DNA from: Flavobacteriales bacterium
GTDB taxonomy: Bacteria > Bacteroidota > Bacteroidia > Flavobacteriales_E > Vicingaceae
NCBI GenBank assembly: GCA_026196775.1
Contig: JAPHUD010000033.1
Location: 56,833-120,832, forward strand
Direction: 5' to 3'
DNA: 64,000 nt
Part shown: positions 9,931 through 18,207 of the stretch, piece by piece
Numbering within the stretch: position 1 is the first letter of the stretch
Layout: each line of letters starts with the position of its first letter
Notes under the pieces: model-generated
What the model saw: the letters and a program-made list of their open reading frames with translations, nothing else
What the model was told of the DNA's origin: nothing
The model's database searches: none
Made by a program: the position numbers and the translations under genes

Positions 9931-9979
9931 ACTTCCTACTTTATCACAAGCGTGTACGCTTGCGACAACGGTGGGAAGT
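9931..9979. repeat. Nested palindrome at the distal edge of island 1
   Basis: An outer imperfect stem (ACTTCCTAC at 9931 with GTGGGAAGT ending 9979) encloses a perfect 6-bp stem AAGCGT/ACGCTT with a 2-nt loop at 9948-9961, followed by GCGACAACGG. Read on the minus strand, CCGTT followed by bases complementary to those a few nt later recalls a cassette end with almost no content. Unlike the other island repeats it does not pair with the start of the neighbouring cassette, so it could equally be an unrelated repeat or terminator. Confidence 0.45.
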
Positions 9980-10066
9980 AGCTAGGAGTGTTTAAGAAGT
10001 TGTGTGTTAAATAAATGAACGTATTAGAAATGTGTTTGAGAACACAATCATGATGTGTAGGGGTTA

Positions 10067-10564
10067 TTATTTGCTCTTTTTTCTTCTTTTTAAAGCTGCT
10101 TTCTGAGTTTCTAGGTATTTATCGATAGTCTCAAAATCAAATTCTGTATTCAAAATATACATAACTTCCTTGGCTATTTTGTAATTAGTATAAGTATGAA
10201 ATAGATCGCTACTTCCTTCATCATTAGAAAATTTAAGCTCAAAAGATTTAATTCTTGAAGTTACAGAAGTTCCTCTACTATTCATTTTTTGGTTAATGAA
10301 TTCAAAAGAAAGTACAGCTGTATTGTAGTGTTTGATATCTGTCCAATTGGTAGTTGTATTACCTAAAAGAGAACTATAACGTCCAATTTTTCGGTTTTCC
10401 TTATCGAAACACGTTCCAGTTTTATCGAATAATAACACAATTGCTGGAATAAAGAAAAATATTGTAATAGAGAAGTGAACACTTAGCATAAAAAGTCCAA
10501 GAGCGATTAATGGTAATGCGTAAAAAAAGTAATTAAAAGTATATCCTTCTTCGACTTTAATCAT
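10067..10564 (-). CDS. Hypothetical protein with two N-terminal membrane helices (island 1 cassette)
   Basis: 165 residues of unknown function. Two hydrophobic helices occupy about residues 10-45 (FFYALPLIALGLFML... and ITIFFFIPAIVLLF). The rest is soluble and ends in a basic tail (LKRRKKSK). No recognised catalytic motif. The start codon lies 4 bp after the conserved CCGTTACAAGC end of the inverted repeat at 10567-10706, placing it as the last cassette of island 1. Its own downstream repeat is not recognisable: no match to GCTTGTAAC is found after the stop. Confidence 0.6.
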   Translation of the reverse strand: MIKVEEGYTFNYFFYALPLIALGLFMLSVHFSITIFFFIPAIVLLFDKTGTCFDKENRKIGRYSSLLGNTTTNWTDIKHYNTAVLSFEFINQKMNSRGTSVTSRIKSFELKFSNDEGSSDLFHTYTNYKIAKEVMYILNTEFDFETIDKYLETQKAALKRRKKSK

Positions 10565-10566
10565 TT

Positions 10567-10706
10567 TGCTTGTAACGGTCTCGTATATGAGCCGTAGCGG
10601 ATTTATATGCTATTTCTTCGGTTTAATACAGACAATAAATATACAAAAAAAGCCATTGGTGAAGAATTAACTCCGCTATGGCTTATATATAATGTTGGCA
10701 GTAGTG
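10567..10706 (-). repeat. attC-like long inverted repeat B (island 1)
   Basis: Arms at 10573-10601 and 10672-10700 pair over about 19 bp adjoining the centre (...AGCCGTAGCGGA against TCCGCTATGGCT...). The three mismatches in the paired core are all A (gene-sense 5' arm) against G (reverse complement of the 3' arm), so only the antisense strand can form G.T wobbles. In gene sense it opens CACTACTGCCAAC and closes CCGTTACAAGC. The opening is complementary (12 of 13) to GTTGGCAGTAATG, the start of the DoxX/HxlR cassette that it terminates. Confidence 0.75.
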
Positions 10707-10754
10707 TTTTAATTACTTCCTGCTCATAGAAAAGAATTCTTTTTTTATTTTTTT

Positions 10755-11135
10755 CTATTTACCATTTATGATTGGTTCGTATTTATTCCAGTTAGCAACA
10801 ATTGCCCAAATATTAATTGCGAATAGTATTAATGCGATTCCAATTCCTGATAGGTCGTGTACTAAATGATGAACAAATATTCCTACCATAACAGGAAGAA
10901 TTACTAGCGCTCCCAATGCTCTTGTTTTTGGGATTGCTATTAAAGCACCTCCAATGATTTCAATAATTGCTACAAGTGGAAAAATCCATTTAATTGTCAT
11001 AAATCCGCCCATGATTTGCATCATTTCTTCAGACATTTCGGGCATAGGCATATAGTTGAAGAATTTGTTTAATCCTGAATTAATCATCATTAATCCGAAT
11101 AGAATACATAAAGCTGTAAAAATCTTGTTTTTCAT
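10755..11135 (-). CDS. DoxX-like small membrane protein
   Basis: 126 residues with four predicted transmembrane helices, matching the DoxX/DUF4870-like small membrane family (FGLMMINSGLNKFF near the N-terminus, IIGGALIAIPKTRALGALVI in the middle). The family is often linked to redox or thiol stress responses; the molecular activity is uncertain. It is divergent from an HxlR-family regulator with shared operator-like repeats between them, so it is the likely target of that regulator. Both genes sit between inverted repeats B and C and form one two-gene cassette. Confidence 0.7.
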   Translation of the reverse strand: MKNKIFTALCILFGLMMINSGLNKFFNYMPMPEMSEEMMQIMGGFMTIKWIFPLVAIIEIIGGALIAIPKTRALGALVILPVMVGIFVHHLVHDLSGIGIALILFAINIWAIVANWNKYEPIINGK

Positions 11136-11163
11136 TTTTCAATTGTTGTTGTTAATAATATGT

Positions 11164-11171
11164 CAAAATTA
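11164..11171 (-). promoter_or_regulatory. Putative -7 box (TAATTTTG) of the doxX-like gene
   Basis: On the minus strand TAATTTTG matches TAnnTTTG exactly and lies about 30 nt upstream of the doxX-like start. The operator-like repeats begin just upstream (11181), over the expected -33 region. Confidence 0.5.
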
Positions 11172-11180
11172 ACTATTTTT

Positions 11181-11234
11181 GATTACCAATAGTAATCAGC
11201 TACCTGTAGGTAATCAGTTACTTCAAGGTAATCA
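11181..11234. promoter_or_regulatory. Operator-like repeat cluster between doxX-like gene and hxlR
   Basis: GATTAC and GTAATC form a perfect inverted repeat with a 5-nt spacer (11181-11197). TACC-N4-GGTA follows at 11201-11212, and GGTAATCA occurs twice in direct orientation (11209-11216 and 11227-11234). Four half-sites related to GTAATC therefore cover the divergent promoter region. HxlR-type winged-helix dimers bind such inverted repeats, so autoregulation and control of doxX are inferred. Confidence 0.6.
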
Positions 11235-11248
11235 TTAAATTAGTAGAT

Positions 11249-11623
11249 ATGAAAAAAAAGGGACATAAAGAGTGTATGTCCGCCTTGTTACCTGTAAGGG
11301 ACACTTTAGATGTAATAGGTGGTAAATGGAAACTTTTAATCTTAATTTCAATTTGGGAAGGGAATAAGCACTTTAGGGAAATAGAGAGAAGTATTCCAAA
11401 GTTAAGTACCAAAGTTTTGTCAAAGGAATTGAAAGATTTGGAAGAAAACCAGTTGATTACAAGAACTGTTTTAAATGGTTTTCCTGTCAGAACAGAATAT
11501 ATGCCTACAGAGCATTCCAAAACGCTGGAAAAAGTCATTTTTGAATTACATAATTGGGGTATCCATCACAGAAAGAAAATCTTTGGCGATAAGTCCTTTA
11601 CAAATAATTCAGTTCGTGTGTAA
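11249..11623 (+). CDS. HxlR family transcriptional regulator
   Basis: 124 residues, a single winged helix. Diagnostic blocks: LDVIGGKWKLLILISIW, HFREIERSIPKLSTKVLSKELKDLEENQLI, and PVRTEYMPTEHSKTLEKVI. One cysteine near the N-terminus (KECMSALLPVRD) matches the conserved redox-sensing cysteine of YodB/HypR-type members, so thiol or quinone sensing is plausible. It is divergent from the doxX-like gene. It is the only cassette gene in the window transcribed towards its leader, which fits a self-regulated two-gene cassette with its own promoter. Confidence 0.85.
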   Translation: MKKKGHKECMSALLPVRDTLDVIGGKWKLLILISIWEGNKHFREIERSIPKLSTKVLSKELKDLEENQLITRTVLNGFPVRTEYMPTEHSKTLEKVIFELHNWGIHHRKKIFGDKSFTNNSVRV

Positions 11624-11640
11624 TGTGAATTTGAATTACA

Positions 11641-11780
11641 TTACTGCCAACGGTTTGCATATGGCTTGTGGCGGTTACGAAGCACTTTCCTGTCCACCGA
11701 AACCAAAGCTAGCTACTAAGCGAAAGCCTTGAAGGCAGCCGTTCACCCGCCATAAGCTATATGCGTTGTTGTACAGCGTT
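11641..11780 (-). repeat. attC-like long inverted repeat C (island 1)
   Basis: The outer arms GCATATGGCTTGTGGCGG (left) and CCGCCATAAGCTATATGC (right) pair with two mismatches, both A against G in gene sense. In gene sense the element opens AAACGCTGTACAAC and closes CCGTTGGCAGTAATG. The opening is complementary (13 of 14) to GTTGTACAGCATTT, the first bases of the PLD cassette upstream. Part of this element recurs at 52470-52500 in repeat J. Confidence 0.8.
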
Positions 11781-11781
11781 T

Positions 11782-13323
11782 TTATATTATTTTTTCTTCT
11801 TTCAGTCTTTTTTGTTTCCAATCAGGTAACTTATCAAACTTATGTCTCCACTGAGCCAAATTATCTCTTTCCTTTTTAAACGTCCCTGTCGGAGGGTTTA
11901 GGTCAGGATATTGATAACGGTAACTTAAAAACTCTTGAATTTGCTTTTCAAATGAGTCAATATGCTTATTCGTTTCATGGTCAAAGTCAACTCCGATTTC
12001 TAAGAGTAAGTCAACTCTTTCGTCTTCTAAATATCTAATTGAACCATCTGACTTTTTTCTTCCTTTTCGTTTTAAGTGCCTTTGGTCATTTAACCACCTA
12101 CCCAAAGGGTTTTGAATTTTATCAGGATTAGTTTGTGGCACATGAGCGTCACCATGAATTTCTACCCATTCTTTGAGTTCTTCATATCTGCTCATCCATT
12201 GTTTATTGATTGGATTAAATTCTGTGTTTTCTTTTGACCAAATAAAATCAAGGTCGTTCAATTTTTCGATTTTGTAATCACTTAATACACCATTGTTATA
12301 ATAGGTCTTCTGGGTTGCAACCCAATTGCCCAAGGAATAAAAAGCATCATCTCTGTGTCGAGTGTGTGGAACATCTGAATCACCATATTCGTCATAATAG
12401 GCTCGTAGAAGTTCATAATTCTCTTCCCAAATTCTTGCCCACCTTATTTCATGTCCATCACCAAAATAGAACCCTGCATGTTCTAATTTTTGCTTGTGTT
12501 CGGTTGGAATAGTTCCGTTTGCGTTAAATATTTTTTGCTTTCTGTACCAAGTGTATAACGAAGGATTTTCGTAATCTCTAGGAACCGTTACTTCATTATT
12601 TTTCTTTTTAAACTCAAGAAACTCTTCAAAATATTCTTGCCAAGATTCTAAGTACTGTTCAGTTATTTTGTATTCGTAAGTTCTATTTGAATTACCACTT
12701 CCTTTTGATTCTGATTTCTTTTTTTCAGATTCTTCAGTTTCTAAGTGCTCAGTTAAATCTAGGTCAATTTCTTGGTCAATTGGTTCACCGTCAGAATTTA
12801 TAAAAGAGTTTAAATGCTTTAATAATCTTAAAATGCTCTTATGGGATAAATACTCAAATTGTGGTTCGATTGTGCTTTTAATTGATTCTTCAAGTCTTCG
12901 AAGATTGACTTCATCTGTTATACGAATTCCCCATTCATGATTTAGATAAAGTCCGTTATCCGTAAAGTTTGCAGAAGTGACTATTCCACCCAAATAAGTG
13001 TCTGCATTTTTAAAAATGTAGATTTTCCCATGAAGCTTATTATTCAATGAAATTTTGCATTCAATTTCTCCTGATTTGATTTTTGGAATTTCAATTAGTG
13101 ATTTGAGTGAAAATACTTTTTTGATTTGGTCAAGAGAGTTCGGTTGTAGTGTTGTTATGAGATTTATCCTTTTTATTCTTTCAAGTATGTCGTTATTGAA
13201 AAGCACATTGAAATCTCTCATTAAATATGGACTTGTAATAAACAGTTCGTCCGATTCTTTAATCATGTCGAGGATTATCTCTTTATGATTCTTGTCGTCA
13301 GATAAATTGTCGATTAGTTCCAT
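11782..13323 (-). CDS. Phospholipase-D-like domain protein with four helicase-associated (HA) domains (island 1 cassette)
   Basis: 513 residues. The N-terminal 150 residues form a PLD-like nuclease fold: H98-G-K100 (KLHGKIYIF) followed by GGIVTSANFTDNGL, the HxK...GSxN half-site of restriction-type PLD domains. The usual Asp of HKD is not seen. A Glu/Ser/Lys-rich linker follows at about residues 180-215. Then come four repeats of about 65 residues of the HA type (W-Y-R-K-Q, LGNWVATQK, LGRWLNDQR, LAQWRHKFD), helical units usually attached to DEAD/DEAH helicases, where they are thought to bind DNA. There is no ATPase domain. A DNA-targeting or defence role is inferred only. Flanked by inverted repeats C and D. 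Confidence 0.7.
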   Translation of the reverse strand: MELIDNLSDDKNHKEIILDMIKESDELFITSPYLMRDFNVLFNNDILERIKRINLITTLQPNSLDQIKKVFSLKSLIEIPKIKSGEIECKISLNNKLHGKIYIFKNADTYLGGIVTSANFTDNGLYLNHEWGIRITDEVNLRRLEESIKSTIEPQFEYLSHKSILRLLKHLNSFINSDGEPIDQEIDLDLTEHLETEESEKKKSESKGSGNSNRTYEYKITEQYLESWQEYFEEFLEFKKKNNEVTVPRDYENPSLYTWYRKQKIFNANGTIPTEHKQKLEHAGFYFGDGHEIRWARIWEENYELLRAYYDEYGDSDVPHTRHRDDAFYSLGNWVATQKTYYNNGVLSDYKIEKLNDLDFIWSKENTEFNPINKQWMSRYEELKEWVEIHGDAHVPQTNPDKIQNPLGRWLNDQRHLKRKGRKKSDGSIRYLEDERVDLLLEIGVDFDHETNKHIDSFEKQIQEFLSYRYQYPDLNPPTGTFKKERDNLAQWRHKFDKLPDWKQKRLKEEKII

Positions 13324-13335
13324 GTTCTTTTAAAT

Positions 13336-13474
13336 GCTGTACAACGGTTAGTGTATGGTGTCGTGCGGGATTACGAAGCGATTTCCTGTCAGTTTACACC
13401 AACTTTTTTTTACGAGCTACAAACGCTCGAAAACCACTGAAACCCGCATGCACTATACACATTGTTGTAGGGCG
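13336..13474 (-). repeat. attC-like long inverted repeat D (island 1)
   Basis: The left arm (TACAACGGTTAGTGTATGG...GTGCGGG, from 13340) pairs with the right arm (CCCGCATGCACTATACAC...GTTGTAG, ending 13470). Both core mismatches are A against G in gene sense, and the arm next to CCGTT holds a longer unpaired spacer than the AAC side. In gene sense it opens TTACGCCCTACAAC and closes CCGTTGTACAGC. The opening is complementary (13 of 14) to GTTGTAGGGCATAA, the start of the cassette it terminates. Confidence 0.8.
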
Positions 13475-13478
13475 TAAT

Positions 13479-14135
13479 TCATTCACTCCATATTCCTATC
13501 CAATTTTCAAGTTTCCTTTTAAATTCATCCACAGCAAGCCAAGTATTAACCTTATTCACATCCTCAGGTTTTTTATCATAGGCACAAATGTATTGGATAT
13601 GAAGTCTTTCATTTAATTTCAAATCAGGAATTTTTGTTTTAAATCCGTTCTTTTCCATTTCAGTAATCGACTGATAAAAATTCACTTTGTCTTGAAGGCG
13701 GTCAGGAAACCAATCATTTTCTTTTGCTCTCCAATTCATTATTTCGCCATCCTCTGTTCCTATATGTAAAATCCAGTCACTATTACTCGCTTCAATTGCG
13801 TCAAGGTGTTCTCCTGTTGCTGTGTCAAAATCGGTGTTTGAATCAAAGTCAATAAGATTGCAATTAAGTTGGATTGATCCCAAATCGGCTCGTTGTTTTG
13901 TAATCCGCCAAATCCACCCTTGCGAATCAGTCAAGGTATCGCCATTGTATAAAGGAGTCCGAATTTTAAACTCTATCAGCTCTATTTGAAAACTATCCGT
14001 TTTATACATCTCCGATTGCCCATTTTCATAAGTCTTATTTTCAATCAATTCAATCGATGACTTATCGCTTGTTAGACCGCAATTCACTACTCCAATTGGC
14101 GTTTTATATTTTTTATTAATCAACTTATGCTTCAT
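13479..14135 (-). CDS. Hypothetical protein (first cassette of island 1)
   Basis: 218 residues, not recognised. No signal peptide or membrane helix. The N-terminal half is beta-rich (KYKTPIGVVNCGLTSDKSSIELIE, FKIRTPLYNGDTLTDSQGWIWRI) and the C-terminal part helical and tryptophan-rich (WLAVDEFKRKLENWIGIW). It is the leader-proximal gene of island 1. Its start codon is about 30 nt downstream of the leader palindrome and its stop lies 4 bp before repeat D. Transcription from the leader promoter at 14214-14221 is inferred. Confidence 0.6.
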   Translation of the reverse strand: MKHKLINKKYKTPIGVVNCGLTSDKSSIELIENKTYENGQSEMYKTDSFQIELIEFKIRTPLYNGDTLTDSQGWIWRITKQRADLGSIQLNCNLIDFDSNTDFDTATGEHLDAIEASNSDWILHIGTEDGEIMNWRAKENDWFPDRLQDKVNFYQSITEMEKNGFKTKIPDLKLNERLHIQYICAYDKKPEDVNKVNTWLAVDEFKRKLENWIGIWSE

Positions 14136-14156
14136 GTTTTGCAGTCTGTGTTTTAT

Positions 14157-14260
14157 GCCCTACAACATGCGGATAAACGTACTGGTACGTTTATCCGCAC
14201 TGTATCTTTACCCCAAATGTAATAAATCTATTTAATTAAAAATCTTTTTTAGCTAATTAT
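14157..14260 (-). promoter_or_regulatory. attI-like leader with promoter and palindrome, copy E (island 1)
   Basis: In gene sense it contains a conserved AT-rich stretch ending AAATAGATTTAT, the box TACATTTG (14214-14221, exact TAnnTTTG), GGGGTAAAGATACAGTGC, a 26-bp near-perfect palindrome (14171-14196, half-site GGATAAACGTAC), 4 variable nt (GCAT) and GTTGTAGGGC. The same order and spacing recur at 39821-39925 and 50640-50740. The palindrome would lie in the 5' untranslated part of the transcript. GTTG is the junction to the first cassette. Confidence 0.8.
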
Positions 14261-14352
14261 CAGTACTAAAGCGATATGACAGTACTGAATTGGCTTTGTG
14301 TGATGGAAAATACCACTTCGGGGGATTAGTGAACTTTATCTTAAAAAAATCC

Positions 14353-14360
14353 TAACTTTG
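14353..14360 (+). promoter_or_regulatory. Putative -7 box (TAACTTTG) for aroQ
   Basis: Exact TAnnTTTG match 21 nt before the aroQ start codon. The bases between leader E and this box show no other structure. Confidence 0.5.
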
Positions 14361-14380
14361 TTACCAAACGTCAACTATTT

Positions 14381-14803
14381 ATGCAACTGATTATTATCAA
14401 CGGACCAAATTTGAATCTATTAGGCAAAAGAGAAACCGAAATTTATGGAAATAGCTCTTTCGAAGAATCTTTAGAGCAACTAAAGAAAAAGTTTCCTATG
14501 GCTGATATTAGTTATTTTCAAAGTAATATTGAAGGAGAAATTATTGACAAACTCCATGAAACAGGGTTTTCCTATAATGGAATTATATTAAATGCCGGAG
14601 CGTACACGCATACATCAATAGCCATAGCAGATGCGATTGCTGCCATTAAAACACGCGTAATTGAAGTGCATATTTCTAACATTTATGCCAGAGAAAGTTT
14701 TAGACACCATTCATATATGGCTAAACATTGTTGGGGAACAATTTCCGGTTTCGGATTAACTTCTTATGAGCTTGCTATAGATGCATTTGTTAAACAAGCT
14801 TAA
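14381..14803 (+). CDS. aroQ: 3-dehydroquinate dehydratase, type II
   Basis: 140 residues, the usual length for the dodecameric type II enzyme that dehydrates 3-dehydroquinate to 3-dehydroshikimate in the shikimate pathway. Signature IINGPNLNLLGKRETEIYG at the N-terminus gives the catalytic R17 and Y22 of the mobile loop. N72 and the EVHISN motif (E95, H97) complete the active site. It precedes the DUF4175 gene by 41 bp and probably starts that transcription unit. Confidence 0.95.
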   Translation: MQLIIINGPNLNLLGKRETEIYGNSSFEESLEQLKKKFPMADISYFQSNIEGEIIDKLHETGFSYNGIILNAGAYTHTSIAIADAIAAIKTRVIEVHISNIYARESFRHHSYMAKHCWGTISGFGLTSYELAIDAFVKQA

Positions 14804-14844
14804 AATCAAAACAAAAAAACAAGTTTTACGTTTGGGGTAAACAC

Positions 14845-17800
14845 ATGAGCAAAAACAACTACCATATATTAATTCAAAAGTTGGATGCTTTCATCAGGAA
14901 GTATTACAAAAACCGCTTAATTAAAGGCGGTATTTATGCTTTTGGCTTGCTCATGGCTGCCTTTCTCTTTATTACTGTTGCCGAATATTTTATTCAGTTT
15001 AATACATTAGGAAGAACCATTTTATTTTACACTTTTATATTAAGTGCCCTATATGTATTAGCCTATTTTATAGTAATTCCGCTGCTAAAATTGTATCAGT
15101 TTGGCGAAATTATTAATCATAAGCAAGCAGCATCTATTATAGGTAATCATTTTGATGAGGTAAGAGATAAACTGATAAATGTATTACAGTTAGAAGAACA
15201 GAAAGCATTTACCCAAAACAATAACCAACTTGTTTGGGCAAGTATAGAACAAAAATCTGTTGAGCTAACTCCTGTACCTTTTTCTAACGCTATACAGTTT
15301 AGCGAAAACAAAAAATACCTTAAATGGATAGCGATTCCTTTGTTAACCGCATTATTAATTGGAGTAATTTCTCCAACTATTTTTACAGAAGGAACCAACA
15401 GATTGCTTAACCACAATGTTTACATACAACCGATAGCTCCTTTTCAGTTTAATGTAGAAAACAAATCGTTGGTGGTACTAAAAAACAACGATTTCGATTT
15501 AGATATTTTACTCTCAGGAAATGAATTGCCACACAAAGTTTATATAGAAAAAAATGGTGTAAAATATCCACTATCAAAAACAGATAATAGAAACTTTGCT
15601 TACACCTTTAAAAATGTTCAAGCATCAGAAAGTTTTAAATTATATGCCTCTGGGTTTTATTCTGAAGAGTTTAACTTAAAAGTTATTCCCAACCCTACGC
15701 TAAACAATTTTACTATTAAATTAGATTATCCAAATTATACCAAAAAAACAGACGAAACACTTTCAAATTCGGGAGATTTAATTGTTCCTGAAGGCACTAA
15801 AATTCAATGGAACTTTTCTACCGAAGATGCTGATTTTTTACATTTTATTTTAGGTGATAGTGTGATGGATTTAGCAATTAAAAACGAACAAGTGGTATTT
15901 AACTTAAATGCTTCACAATCTAAAAAATATGGCTTTTTGCCAAAAAACAATTTTGTTGCCAATAGTGATACTGTTTTGTATGCTCTTCAGGTGGTTAAAG
16001 ACCAATATCCAGCCATAGAAATTCAAGAAAAAAGAGATTCAGTAAGTGAAGAAAAAGTCTACTTTAAAGGCTTAATTAGCGATGATTATGGTTTTACTAA
16101 ATTAAATTTTAACTACAGAATAAAAACCAAAAACGACAGCCTTCCTGAAAGAAATAAGCTTAACTCATTTACTATTCCTTTTAATAAAGCCAATGTTAGC
16201 GAGGAATTTTTCTATTACTGGAACTTAAAAGAAATCGGGTTATATCCCGGAGAAGAACTAGAATATTACTTTGAAATTTGGGATAATGATGGCATACATG
16301 GAGCAAAATCTGCTCGCTCGGCATTAAAAACTTTCAAGTCTAAAACCACCAAAGAAAGAGATGAAATTACTAATGGAAACAATAATAAAATTAAATCAGA
16401 TTTAAGTGAAAGCATTGCCGAAGCAAAAGATATCCAAAAAGAATTACAAAAATTGAAAGAGAAATTACATGAGAAAAAAGAAATTGGATGGGAAGAAAAG
16501 CAAAAAATGAAAGAATTGCTCGAAAAGCAAAAAGAACTTCAAGAACGAGTAGAAAAAATTGAAGAAGAAAATCAGAAAAACAACATGCAGCAAAACGAAT
16601 ACAAACAATACAACGAAGAATTATTGCAAAAACAAGAGCAATTACAAAAGCTGTTTGATGAGTTAATGACCGATGAGATGAAGGAAATGATGGAGAAATT
16701 ACAGGAAATGATGGAGCGTTTGGATAAAAGCTTATTGGAAGAAGAATTGGAAAAAATGGAGCTTTCTAATAAAGACTTAGAGAAAGAACTAGATCGTTCG
16801 TTAGAATTGTTTAAACAAATGGAATTTCAACAAAAATTAGATGATGTAAAATCTAAAATGGATGAGTTAGCTGAAAAACAAGAAAAACTAGCTGAAGAAT
16901 CTGAAAATAAAGATGCCAATAGCGAGGAATTAAAAGAAAAACAAGATGACTTGAATAAAGAATTTGATGAACTTTCTAAAGAAATGGATGAGTTGAAAAA
17001 AATGGATGAAGAATTGGAACGTCCAAATGGAATGGAAGATAACAAAGAGGAGAAAGAATCTATTGCTAAAGATATGCAAGAAAGTTCAGAGCAATTGGAA
17101 AACAAAAAAAGCAGTAAAGCTTCTAAAAGTCAAAAAAGTGCTGCTCAAAAAATGAAAGAAATGTCAGAAAAAATGGCATCATTACAATCTCAAGCAGCAG
17201 ACCAAAGCGAAGATATGGAGTCGTTAAGACAATTGTTAGATAATTTAGTTCATCTTTCTTTTGAACAAGAAGCTTTAATGGAAACCTATAAAGCTACCAA
17301 CCCTCAAAGTCCTGAATATGTTAAACTGGCTCAAAAACAGAAAAAATTAAAAGATGATGCTAAAATGATAGAAGATTCACTTTTTGCACTTTCAAAGCGT
17401 GTTGTTCAATTAGAATCTGTAGTCAATAAAGAAATTAATCTTATTAATACTAACATGAACAAAACGCTTGAGTTTATGAGCGAAAGAATGAAACCTATGA
17501 CTGCTGCTCGTCAACAATATGTTATGACTTCACTAAACAACTTGGCATTACTTTTTGATGAAGCATTACAACAAATGCAACAACAAGCTCAAAAGCAAGG
17601 TGAAGGAAGTTGTGATAATCCAGGAGGAAATGGCAAACCCAAATCAGGCCCTGGAAATATGGGCAGCCTTAAAAAGATGCAAGAACAACTGAGCAAACAA
17701 TTAGAGCAAATGGAAAAAGCATTGAAAGAAGGGCAAAAACCGGGTGGTAAAAAACCAGGGCAAAAACCAGGAGAAGGTTCTATGATGCCGGGAGGAATGG

Positions 17801-18207
17801 GAACAAGCGAATCGTTAGCAAAAATGGCGGCTCAACAAGCTAAAATAAGACAAGAACTGCAAAAGCTTAAAAACAAAGGTGCTCAAGGTACTGAAGGTAT
17901 GTCTAAATTAATGGAAGAAAATGAAAAAGATATCGTAAACAAACGCATCACACAAGAAACATTAAACCGTCAGCAAGAGATTTTAACCCGATTGTTGGAA
18001 TCTGAAAAAGCTGAACGAGAAAGGGAGTGGGACGACAAAAGAGAGTCTAAAGAAGGAAAAACTGTTGAAAATAGTAACCCAAATTTATTTTTTGAGTATA
18101 ACAAACAAAAGGAGGGTGAAGTAGAGTTACTTCAGACAACACCTCCTAATTTGACTCAATTTTATAAGAATAAGGTAACACAATATTTTCAAGAAATAAA
18201 CAGATGA
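14845..18207 (+). CDS. DUF4175 family membrane-anchored coiled-coil protein
   Basis: 1120 residues. Hydrophobic helices near residues 30-50, 60-80 and 160-180 anchor the N-terminus. A beta-sandwich-like region follows (about 190-510), then a very long charged coiled coil rich in Glu, Lys, Gln and Met (about 525-770), another helical part, and a Gly/Pro/Gln-rich stretch (about 910-1000) with GKKPGQKPGEG. This matches the DUF4175 proteins conserved in Bacteroidota at this position upstream of the ATP-binding protein, ybeY and mnmG. The function is not established. The stop overlaps the next start (ATGA). Confidence 0.8.
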   Translation: MSKNNYHILIQKLDAFIRKYYKNRLIKGGIYAFGLLMAAFLFITVAEYFIQFNTLGRTILFYTFILSALYVLAYFIVIPLLKLYQFGEIINHKQAASIIGNHFDEVRDKLINVLQLEEQKAFTQNNNQLVWASIEQKSVELTPVPFSNAIQFSENKKYLKWIAIPLLTALLIGVISPTIFTEGTNRLLNHNVYIQPIAPFQFNVENKSLVVLKNNDFDLDILLSGNELPHKVYIEKNGVKYPLSKTDNRNFAYTFKNVQASESFKLYASGFYSEEFNLKVIPNPTLNNFTIKLDYPNYTKKTDETLSNSGDLIVPEGTKIQWNFSTEDADFLHFILGDSVMDLAIKNEQVVFNLNASQSKKYGFLPKNNFVANSDTVLYALQVVKDQYPAIEIQEKRDSVSEEKVYFKGLISDDYGFTKLNFNYRIKTKNDSLPERNKLNSFTIPFNKANVSEEFFYYWNLKEIGLYPGEELEYYFEIWDNDGIHGAKSARSALKTFKSKTTKERDEITNGNNNKIKSDLSESIAEAKDIQKELQKLKEKLHEKKEIGWEEKQKMKELLEKQKELQERVEKIEEENQKNNMQQNEYKQYNEELLQKQEQLQKLFDELMTDEMKEMMEKLQEMMERLDKSLLEEELEKMELSNKDLEKELDRSLELFKQMEFQQKLDDVKSKMDELAEKQEKLAEESENKDANSEELKEKQDDLNKEFDELSKEMDELKKMDEELERPNGMEDNKEEKESIAKDMQESSEQLENKKSSKASKSQKSAAQKMKEMSEKMASLQSQAADQSEDMESLRQLLDNLVHLSFEQEALMETYKATNPQSPEYVKLAQKQKKLKDDAKMIEDSLFALSKRVVQLESVVNKEINLINTNMNKTLEFMSERMKPMTAARQQYVMTSLNNLALLFDEALQQMQQQAQKQGEGSCDNPGGNGKPKSGPGNMGSLKKMQEQLSKQLEQMEKALKEGQKPGGKKPGQKPGEGSMMPGGMGTSESLAKMAAQQAKIRQELQKLKNKGAQGTEGMSKLMEENEKDIVNKRITQETLNRQQEILTRLLESEKAEREREWDDKRESKEGKTVENSNPNLFFEYNKQKEGEVELLQTTPPNLTQFYKNKVTQYFQEINR

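Noticed and set aside
11475..11732. 85-codon open frame overlapping hxlR and repeat C
   Set aside because: It is out of frame with the well-supported HxlR gene and continues into the inverted repeat.
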